64,000 nt of DNA from assembly GCA_947573485.1 (NCBI GenBank), contig CANPGB010000004.1:62001-126000 (forward strand), in the 5' to 3' direction. This document shows positions 57,178 through 64,000 of the stretch, one piece after another. This DNA is from an uncultured Porphyromonadaceae bacterium. Lineage in GTDB: Bacteria; Bacteroidota; Bacteroidia; Bacteroidales; Muribaculaceae. Each line of letters starts with the position of its first letter. The stretch's first letter is position 1. The notes under the pieces are model-generated. The model saw only the letters and a list, made by a program, of their open reading frames with translations, searched no databases and was not told where the DNA came from. The position numbers and the translations under genes were made by a program.

Positions 57178-58227
57178 GTGCGACTCGAGATTAGTAAGGA
57201 GCTTAATTATGTGCTGCGCGGTATGGCTATATTGGCTATCGCGATGCACAATTTCTGCCATTACAACGGTGTGGGGGAAAACGAGTTTGCTTTTTCGACC
57301 GATAATATCAATTTGCTTTTTGAGAACCTCGGAGGTAATTTGCCGGATGCTCTTTGGGCGCTGCTGTCGTTTTTCGGGCATTACGGCGTGGAGGTTTTTG
57401 TGTTTCTGAGCGGCTACGGGCTTGCCCGCAAGCATGCGTGCGGACTGCCGTCGTTCGGGACTTATATGCGTCATAACCTGCTCAAGATATGGCGGTTGAT
57501 GATTCCGGGGCTCGTGTGCTTCGCTCTTATCGACATTGCTTTTTGGGGGCATCCCCTGCATGTGGCGCGGCTGTGTGCGCAGAGTCTGTTTTTTCTGCCG
57601 CATATCAACCATGTTTATCTCGATGAGATTGATATGGGGCCCTATTGGTTTTTTGGACTGATACTTGAGTTATATATCTTCTATTATCTTGTGGCGCATC
57701 GGTCGGGAAACGGCAAGCTGTTGCTGTGGTCGCTGATTTGTCTTGCCGCGGAGGGTGTGGCCATTGCTTTTGCGGGGGCGGACTCGGATTTATTGATACA
57801 GTTGCGGCTCAATCTTTTTACTGCTATCCCTGTGTTTTGCTTGGGTATATGTCTGGGCAGGAGCGAAATAGATCTGCGTGGGCGCACGGTGCATGCCTTG
57901 GGCGCCAGCATGCTTTTGCTTGCGGTGACGCTGAGTGTGGTGCCACACCCTGCGGCATGGCTGCTGAGCTCGCTGCCGTGGCCTCTTGCAATGCTGTGGG
58001 CGGCGTTGCTGCTGCCCGCCTCGGCGGTGCGGGTGCTCGGTGGCATAGGGCGCTTGTCGGCATTTATTTTTGTTATCCACCCTTTGGTGCGCTATGCCAT
58101 ACTCTGCACAACGGTCACTCCAAAAGGGTGGGGCTGGGCTACCTTGGGCTTGTTCTTGCTGGCCTCACTGTTGCTTGCTGCGGGGCTGCGCCCGGTGGCT
58201 ATGCGCCTGCGCGGGAGGAGGGTATAA
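57178..58227 (+). CDS. Acyltransferase 3-like multi-pass membrane protein (GTG start)
   Basis: LRGMAILAIAMHNFCHY...GVEVFVFLSGYGLA. Confidence 0.82.
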   Translation: MRLEISKELNYVLRGMAILAIAMHNFCHYNGVGENEFAFSTDNINLLFENLGGNLPDALWALLSFFGHYGVEVFVFLSGYGLARKHACGLPSFGTYMRHNLLKIWRLMIPGLVCFALIDIAFWGHPLHVARLCAQSLFFLPHINHVYLDEIDMGPYWFFGLILELYIFYYLVAHRSGNGKLLLWSLICLAAEGVAIAFAGADSDLLIQLRLNLFTAIPVFCLGICLGRSEIDLRGRTVHALGASMLLLAVTLSVVPHPAAWLLSSLPWPLAMLWAALLLPASAVRVLGGIGRLSAFIFVIHPLVRYAILCTTVTPKGWGWATLGLFLLASLLLAAGLRPVAMRLRGRRV

Positions 58228-58259
58228 AAAAACGGAACTGCCGCAGAGGCAATTCCGTT
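58224..58259 (-). terminator. Terminator of tRNA-Gln
   Basis: Minus: AACGGAATTGCC-TCTGC-GGCAGTTCCGTT followed by TTTTTTAT. Confidence 0.85.
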
Positions 58260-58263
58260 GAGG

Positions 58264-58336
58264 GTAGTCTTACCAGGATTCGAACCTGGACAAACAGAAC
58301 CAAAACCTGTTGTGCTACCATTACACCATAAGACTA
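58264..58336 (-). tRNA. tRNA-Gln (anticodon TTG)
   Basis: TAGTCTTATGGTGTAATGGTAGCACAACAGGTTTTGGTTCTGTTTGTCCAGGTTCGAATCCTGGTAAGACTA; 7-bp acceptor stem, GGTTCGAATCC T-arm. Confidence 0.95.
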
Positions 58337-58371
58337 TCGTGCGCCCAACCCCGGGTGGGGCTAAAGCGGTG

Positions 58372-58379
58372 CAAAGTTA
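58372..58379 (-). promoter_or_regulatory. -7 element TAACTTTG for tRNA-Gln
   Basis: CAAAGTTA on plus, 36 bp upstream of the tRNA 5' end; contains the MATE stop codon. Confidence 0.55.
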
Positions 58380-59765
58380 CGCATAATTTTCGGCTCCGCA
58401 AAATTTTTCATTTTCTTTTTCGCCGAGGGTCTCCACTGCGGGTGCCACGCGCTTCTGTATGCGTTTATATGCAAGATACATAATGGCGTCGGTGAGGAGC
58501 CACGACACGGGGTAGACGGCGAGGAGCTGGCCGAAGGTGCCGTCGGCGGGGAAGAAACCAATCCATATGAGTCGCAGCACGCAGGTGCCGAAGATTGTGA
58601 TCAGGGCCGGAGTCATTGAGTAGCCTGTGCCTCGCATCACCGAGCCTGTCATCTCGTAGTAGCATGCCACAAACTGGAAGAGGAGGGCTGTGGTGAGGCG
58701 TATGGTGCCGTAGTAGGCTACCTCGGGGTCGTCGGTGAAGGGCCACAGGAAGGCACCGTGCTGCCATGCTATGAGCACGTTGAGCACCACCGAGGTTGCC
58801 ACGCTGTAGATGAGGCTGAGGGTGTGTATGCGTCGGCAGCGTTCGAGGTCGCCGGCGCCGTAGTTCTGGCTTGTGAAGGCTACGGCTGTCTGTGCGAAGG
58901 CTGCTATCACAAAGTAGCAGTACATCTCGTAGTTTATGGCTGCCGCTGAGCCTGCCGCGGCTTTGGCGCCGAAGCTGTTGATTGCCGATAGGATGAATAT
59001 GTTGGAGATTGAGAATACGGTGCTCTGGAGTCCTGCGGGCAAGCCTACGCCGCAAATCTTGCCTATCTGACTGCGTGAGGGCCGCATTGCCTTGAGGTTG
59101 AGTCTTATATCGCTTTTCTCGCGCAGGAGAATTATGGTGACAATGGCGGCGTTGACGATGCCTGAAATTACGGTAGCCCATGCCACGCCTTTGACGCCCA
59201 TGCCGAAGCGGATTACGAAGATGAGGTTGAGCACGAGGTTTACCATGCCCGAGGCCACGAGGCTATAGAAGGGGCGGCGGGTGTCGCCAACGCTGCGGAG
59301 TATGGCCGATGCGAAGTTGAAGATTATCATGAAGGGCATGCCCAGGGCGAAGATGCGGAGGTAGTCGACGGCCTGGTCGAGGGCGCTGTCGGGTGTGCCG
59401 AGGGCTTCGAGTATGGGGCGTGCTACCGAGAGGGTTACGGTGAGCATTATCAGGCCGCTCAGTAGGGCAAGCCATGCCGCCGATGCTACGGCTGCACGTA
59501 CGCCGGCGGAGTTACGCTGGCCTATGTAGTTGGCTATGACAACGTTGGCGCCTACCGAGAGGCCTACGAACATGTTGATGAGGAGGCCAATCACAGGGCC
59601 GTTGCTGCCTACGGCGGCGAGGGCGTCGCTTCCGGCGAAGCGGCCTACGATAGCCACGTCGACGGAGTTGAAGGATTGTTGGAGCACTCCGCTGGCTATC
59701 AGCGGAAGTGCGAACATAAGCATAGGGCGGGCCAGCGACCCGCGTGTCATATTTATTGTACCCAT
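58377..59765 (-). CDS. MATE family efflux transporter
   Basis: MTRGSLARPMLMFALPLIASGVLQQSFNSVDVAIVGRFAG. Confidence 0.93.
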   Translation of the reverse strand: MGTINMTRGSLARPMLMFALPLIASGVLQQSFNSVDVAIVGRFAGSDALAAVGSNGPVIGLLINMFVGLSVGANVVIANYIGQRNSAGVRAAVASAAWLALLSGLIMLTVTLSVARPILEALGTPDSALDQAVDYLRIFALGMPFMIIFNFASAILRSVGDTRRPFYSLVASGMVNLVLNLIFVIRFGMGVKGVAWATVISGIVNAAIVTIILLREKSDIRLNLKAMRPSRSQIGKICGVGLPAGLQSTVFSISNIFILSAINSFGAKAAAGSAAAINYEMYCYFVIAAFAQTAVAFTSQNYGAGDLERCRRIHTLSLIYSVATSVVLNVLIAWQHGAFLWPFTDDPEVAYYGTIRLTTALLFQFVACYYEMTGSVMRGTGYSMTPALITIFGTCVLRLIWIGFFPADGTFGQLLAVYPVSWLLTDAIMYLAYKRIQKRVAPAVETLGEKENEKFCGAENYA

Positions 59766-59797
59766 TGGGGAGTTAGGGGTGAGGAGTTAGGAGGTAT

Positions 59798-59885
59798 TTC
59801 TAAAGTCAAAAGTCAGAAGTCAGAAGTCAAAAGTCTGAAGTCTGAACTATTAAGGCGAGAGTCACAAGGCTAAAGTATAAAGTTA
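59798..59885 (-). repeat. Heptad repeat (GACTTYT on minus)
   Basis: aaagtca aaagtca gaagtca gaagtca aaagtct gaagtct ... on plus, 7-nt phase. Confidence 0.8.
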
Positions 59886-59889
59886 GGGC

Positions 59890-60315
59890 TTAGCCTCGGC
59901 GTGCCTTGAAGGCTGCGGCGTAGGCGCGCATCTGGCGGAGCATGGCCACGAGGCCGTTGCTGCGGGTGGGTGAGAGGTGTTCGGCGAGGCCTATATCCTT
60001 TATGAAGTGGAGGTCGGCGTCGAGAATCTCGTCGGGTGTGTGGCCTGAGAGGACTTCGACGAGCATGGAGATAATGCCCTTTACGATAATGGCGTCGCTG
60101 TCGGCGCGGAAGGTGAGGGTGCCGTCGGGTGCTTCTTCGGCGTCGAGCCATACGCGGCTCTGGCAGCCTTCGATGAGGCGGTCGGGGGTCTTGAGCTCTT
60201 CGGGTAGGGGAGCGAGGGTGTTACCTAAGTCTATGATATATGCGTAGCGGTCCATCCAGTCGTCGATGTCGGCAAACTGGTCGGTAATCTCGCGTTGGCT
60301 TTCTTCGATTGTCAT
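59890..60315 (-). CDS. sufE: SufE family Fe-S cluster assembly protein
   Basis: YAYIIDLGNTLAPLPEELKTPDRLIEGCQSRVWLDAE. Confidence 0.92.
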   Translation of the reverse strand: MTIEESQREITDQFADIDDWMDRYAYIIDLGNTLAPLPEELKTPDRLIEGCQSRVWLDAEEAPDGTLTFRADSDAIIVKGIISMLVEVLSGHTPDEILDADLHFIKDIGLAEHLSPTRSNGLVAMLRQMRAYAAAFKARRG

Positions 60316-61322
60316 CAGAACGGTTTTTCTTTATAAACAACATTAAGCACGACATCACCCACAACCTTGAGCGTTTCTTTGTCGATGTTGGCGAGGTTGT
60401 CGTCGAGGGTGTGCCATGTTGGCGGGAACGACATTGTCTCGGGGTTGTTGAGTTCTATGATGTCGGTAGTGGGAATTCCTGCACGTGTGAGCACCACGTG
60501 GTCGTCGGTGACGGCGCCGCCCACCTTGCGTATGAATCGTGAGGCATGGCCGAGCTGCTCGGCCTCGCTCCACACCTTGCGGGTTGGTGTGGGGGCGTTC
60601 TGGAGGGCGAAGGCTTCGTAGTTGAAGTGAGCGTCGCGCCCTCCGACCATGTCGAGGAGTATGCCGTAGACGGGCATGTTGTCGGCGCGGTAAGGCACGA
60701 TGTTATCGGCCCAGTACTGAGCTCCGAGGCACCATGTGTCGGGGTTCTCGCCGAATCCGCTGTTGTCGCCGTAGTCTTCGGCGTCGAGGAAGAGGAGATC
60801 GACACCGACGGAGGGGGCTTTGAGGGCGAGGTTGCGGGCTATCTCGAGGAGGACTGCCACGCCGCTGCCGCCGTCGTTGGCGCCGTCGATAGGCCGGTGG
60901 CGTTTCTCGATGGTGATGTCGTTATCTGCCCAGGGGCGTGTATCCCAATGTGCGGCCAGGAGTATGCGTTTGGAGTTGGCGGTGTTGAATCCGGCAATGA
61001 TGTTGCTGATCGGGAGTACGTCGCCGTTGAAAGCTGTCACGGTGGCGTTCTGCGTGATAACAGAGTCGGCACCGAAGTCTTTGAGCTTGGCCACGATGTA
61101 GTCGCGGCATGCCGTGTGGGCTGCTGTGCCGGGTACACGCGGGCCGAAGTTAACCTGGTCGGCGATGTACCGGTATGCGGAATCAGCCGAAAACGCACCG
61201 AGGACGGTGGCTTTTGGAGTGGTGGTTGTCGAGGAGCTGTCGGCTTGAGTCTTTGACTTACAGGCAGTGAATACGGCAACGATTATGAAGAGACTTGCAA
61301 TAGTCCGTAGCATGTGAGTCAT
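60315..61322 (-). CDS. M28 family metallopeptidase (glutaminyl cyclase-like)
   Basis: AAHWDTRPWADND...GANDGGSGVAVLLEIAR...DLLFLDAEDYG. Confidence 0.92.
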   Translation of the reverse strand: MTHMLRTIASLFIIVAVFTACKSKTQADSSSTTTTPKATVLGAFSADSAYRYIADQVNFGPRVPGTAAHTACRDYIVAKLKDFGADSVITQNATVTAFNGDVLPISNIIAGFNTANSKRILLAAHWDTRPWADNDITIEKRHRPIDGANDGGSGVAVLLEIARNLALKAPSVGVDLLFLDAEDYGDNSGFGENPDTWCLGAQYWADNIVPYRADNMPVYGILLDMVGGRDAHFNYEAFALQNAPTPTRKVWSEAEQLGHASRFIRKVGGAVTDDHVVLTRAGIPTTDIIELNNPETMSFPPTWHTLDDNLANIDKETLKVVGDVVLNVVYKEKPF

Positions 61323-61346
61323 AACGTTGATTTAAAAGTAGCACCG

Positions 61347-61354
61347 CAAAGTTA
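61347..61354 (-). promoter_or_regulatory. -7 element TAACTTTG for the M28-sufE pair
   Basis: CAAAGTTA on plus, 25 bp upstream of ATG. Confidence 0.5.
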
Positions 61355-61424
61355 CAAAAAAGCTACAAACCCGCAAAATTTTTACAACAAAACTTCGCGG
61401 GACGGTAGATTAATTTTTTGAAAA

Positions 61425-62951
61425 TCAGAAACGGACGGCCTGAGCGCCCGAATTATCCATGCCTGGCATGGTGTAACCGGCGGGGCGGTAGTAGGTGGGG
61501 TCGCAAATTGTCATGCGGTGTCCGTTGAGCATAATGTAGTCGCCGGGGACAGCCGTGCTGAACTCGACGGCGGCGGCGAGGTGGCCGGGGTAGTAGACGA
61601 GGGCGCATGGCAGGCCGAGCACGTCTTTCACCAGGCGGGTGAAGAGTATGGCGTGGTCCTCACAGTCGGAGAGCGGGTAGTGGAGGGTTTCCTGGGCGAA
61701 GAAGGGGCGGTCGCCTCCCCATATCTTGTCGTCGTAGCCGTAGGGGAAGGAATCTTGCACGGTGCTGAGTATGAGGTTTACGGCGTCGAGTTCGCTCTTG
61801 CCGCGCGTGAGTTGCCTGAGCGGCTCTACAAGGGCTGAGCGCACGGCGGGTTGCAGTGGCGTGAGGGCGTAGTTTACCCATTGTGCGGGCACGCCTCCGT
61901 TGTCGTAGCTGAACCGCGGGTAGCGGCTGAAGAAATCGAGGAGTCCTGCGTCGGCGGCGGGGGTGTCGATGTTGACCTCGGGGTAGTCTTCGGTGGCGAG
62001 AGAGCGGCGGCTTGACGTTCCTGCGGTTGCGGGGAGGCTTGTGCAGAAGAGGTCGACGGGTTTGAGCGAGGCGCCGAGGCTGTCGTGCATGAAGAATGAG
62101 CCTGCGGGTGCCGAGGGGCTGTAGAACACGTAGCGGCGGCCATCTTTCACTGTGTAGGCGAATTTGCGCTCAGGGTTGCACATAGGCATCTGGCTGGTGC
62201 CGAACATGGTGTAGAGGGTGTTGCCTGCGTTTGCCAGACGGGCGTCGTAGCCGAGCTGCACGAGTAGCCATGTCTGCAGGAAGGCCTGCGACGAGGGGTT
62301 GCTCATCATGCTGCGCGCCACGACGTCGGTGAACTCGAGGGCTGCCCAGCCGGTGAGGTTGTTTTGCCTTGTGGCGGCGAGGACGTCGGCTGCGAGGGCG
62401 TTCCACTCGGCCGATGCGCTCGATTTATTCCACTGGTTTGCAATTGTGGCGGGGCTGTAGTCGATAAGTTGCCAGTCGCCGACTACGGCCACGGGGTATT
62501 TGCGGCCATAAAGCGTGACGTCGGTGCGTATTACGGGCACCTCTTCCTCTATTACTTCATCTTCCTCGACCAGGGGCGAGGGCTGTGGCTTGGGGTCGAC
62601 CACGGGCGGCGTCACGGGAGCGACATCGAGCTCACGGTCGATAGGGTCGGGGAGCGGGTCGGGCGTCACGGGTCGCACCGGGGGCACGGGATTGATGCGC
62701 ACGGGGTTGGGCACCTCGGCGGGTATGTTTTTGCCCCATGCGCGCTCCATGATTTTGGCAATGCGTTTGTTGGCGGTGGCGCGTACTTTCTCGAGGCGTT
62801 TGTTGGCCTTTTTCTGCACGGCCTCTATTTTCTTGCGGTTCTTTTCCTGCATTTTTTCGAGCTTGCCTTTGTCGGCAGCCCCGGCGCTGAAAGCGAGGGT
62901 CGCGGCCATGAAGAGTGCAGTGCCGAGACGCAGGAGGGAGGAGTTTCTCAT
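61425..62951 (-). CDS. Transglutaminase-like secreted protein with Lys-rich coiled coil and Pro-rich linker
   Basis: YPLSDCEDHAILFTRLVKDVLGLPCALVYYPGHLAAAV; KGKLEKMQEKNRKKIEAVQKKANKRLEKV. Confidence 0.65.
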   Translation of the reverse strand: MRNSSLLRLGTALFMAATLAFSAGAADKGKLEKMQEKNRKKIEAVQKKANKRLEKVRATANKRIAKIMERAWGKNIPAEVPNPVRINPVPPVRPVTPDPLPDPIDRELDVAPVTPPVVDPKPQPSPLVEEDEVIEEEVPVIRTDVTLYGRKYPVAVVGDWQLIDYSPATIANQWNKSSASAEWNALAADVLAATRQNNLTGWAALEFTDVVARSMMSNPSSQAFLQTWLLVQLGYDARLANAGNTLYTMFGTSQMPMCNPERKFAYTVKDGRRYVFYSPSAPAGSFFMHDSLGASLKPVDLFCTSLPATAGTSSRRSLATEDYPEVNIDTPAADAGLLDFFSRYPRFSYDNGGVPAQWVNYALTPLQPAVRSALVEPLRQLTRGKSELDAVNLILSTVQDSFPYGYDDKIWGGDRPFFAQETLHYPLSDCEDHAILFTRLVKDVLGLPCALVYYPGHLAAAVEFSTAVPGDYIMLNGHRMTICDPTYYRPAGYTMPGMDNSGAQAVRF

Positions 62952-64000
62952 CGGAAAATCTTAAAGTCGGTGTGGTTGAAAAGCTCGCGTATATCCACAG
63001 AACCGGGCTGCCATGTGCGCACGTGAATCACGGGGTTTGCCGGGTCTTTGATCTGGAACTGGAGGTAGAGGTAGCCGTGGTCGCAGTACGAGGGCGAGAA
63101 GTAGTCCTGCTCGAGCTGTATGCCGTAGACTTCGGCATCCTCGTCGATGCGTACCACCGAGATATTGTCGAAACGCAGATTCACGTATTCGCGGCTGTCG
63201 AAAGTGGCTTTCAGACGGGTGAGATACTGGTCTTTGGTGAGGCGGTTGTATATGATTTTCTCGTTGTTGCGGTACCAGTAGTCTTCGGTCGGCATGCCTT
63301 GGCGGAGCACTGTGCCGGTGATGATAATGGCGTTGTCGTCGAAAATCGTGCGCATGTAGTCGATGTCTTTCAGGGCGAAAGCCGTCTGGTAGTTCTCTAT
63401 AAACTCTACAATTGCGTGGCGTATCATCTCTGGAATCGACGTTTCGCCGAGGATATTGTTGCGCGGCGCCTCGCCGAGGCCGAGCGAGATGTTGTCGATA
63501 AGTCCGTCGCTGTCGAACGAGAATACGAGGTCTTTGGTGAAGGTACGGTATTTGCCTGAGTTATAGCGAAAAGCCATGACGGCACCGCGGCACACGGGGT
63601 TGCCCTGCGAGCTCTGCCAGAAGTGGAGGTTGTCGGCGTCGACCACGCGGGCGTTGCCGCTGCGGATAATTGCGGCGTACTTGCGCGCGCCTTCGTCGGT
63701 GAAGAAGCTGCTCACGGCCGAGGGGCGGGCTTTCTGCGCAATGGCTCCGAGGAGCTCTTTGACGGTGCCCTGATAGCGGGTGGGGTTTATCATCTCGCGT
63801 GGGAGTACCTGTGCCTCGGTTGAGGCTTCGGGAACGCTTGCCTGCTGAGCCTTAGGGGCTTGCGATGAGGACTTGGACGACTCGGCCACAATGGGTGCGG
63901 TGCCGCTGCCGTCGGCGTTGACGAAGCGTGTGGCGCGCTTGGTGCGGTAGTCGGAGACTCCTTGCAGCACGGCCATCATCTGTGCGTCGGAGGCCTGGTC
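62948..64000 (-). CDS. Hypothetical protein with possible NTF2-like segment; partial at window end
   Basis: Frame open to window end (DQASDAQMMAVLQGVSDYRTKR...); VEFIENYQTAFALKDIDYMRTIFDDNAIIITG. Confidence 0.6.
   Translation of the reverse strand, partial: DQASDAQMMAVLQGVSDYRTKRATRFVNADGSGTAPIVAESSKSSSQAPKAQQASVPEASTEAQVLPREMINPTRYQGTVKELLGAIAQKARPSAVSSFFTDEGARKYAAIIRSGNARVVDADNLHFWQSSQGNPVCRGAVMAFRYNSGKYRTFTKDLVFSFDSDGLIDNISLGLGEAPRNNILGETSIPEMIRHAIVEFIENYQTAFALKDIDYMRTIFDDNAIIITGTVLRQGMPTEDYWYRNNEKIIYNRLTKDQYLTRLKATFDSREYVNLRFDNISVVRIDEDAEVYGIQLEQDYFSPSYCDHGYLYLQFQIKDPANPVIHVRTWQPGSVDIRELFNHTDFKIFR

Overview
The window looks like a Bacteroidales chromosome, probably Muribaculaceae-like. 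The basis is TAnnTTTG -7 promoter motifs, SusC/SusD, HTCS and RND systems, and C-terminal sorting-like domains. Left to right: an uptake locus (partial FAD oxidoreductase, Na+/solute symporter, LacI regulator); an AAA-ATPase/PD-(D/E)XK protein; a CHB_HEX-type secreted protein; a repeat-rich island with a solitary terminase-like ORF that appears to lack catalytic residues; a MexAB-OprM-like RND operon; a visibly AT-richer accessory pair (AlbA_2/HATPase protein and a nucleotidyltransferase fusion); a large HTCS-regulated polysaccharide utilisation locus (about 17.5-44.1 kb) with SusC/D, two GH16, a GH3, a GH3+CE7-like fusion and two secreted FAD oxidoreductases; a cluster of tandem 6-bladed beta-propeller lipoproteins, a thioredoxin-like protein and a two-permease RND system; a dense hairpin repeat array; an acyltransferase; tRNA-Gln; MATE, SufE, M28 peptidase and transglutaminase-like genes. 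I saw no rRNA, CRISPR array, transposase or integrase. The most interesting signals are: (1) a multi-hairpin repeat family with one copy at ~2.2 kb and three at ~56.5-57.1 kb, whose stems differ by compensatory base-pair changes; (2) the solitary terminase-like ORF at 6.8-7.5 kb, flanked by heptad repeats and hairpins; (3) the secreted FAD oxidoreductases and GH3-CE7 fusion in the predicted beta-glucan PUL. Everything is by-eye reading; no database search was run.
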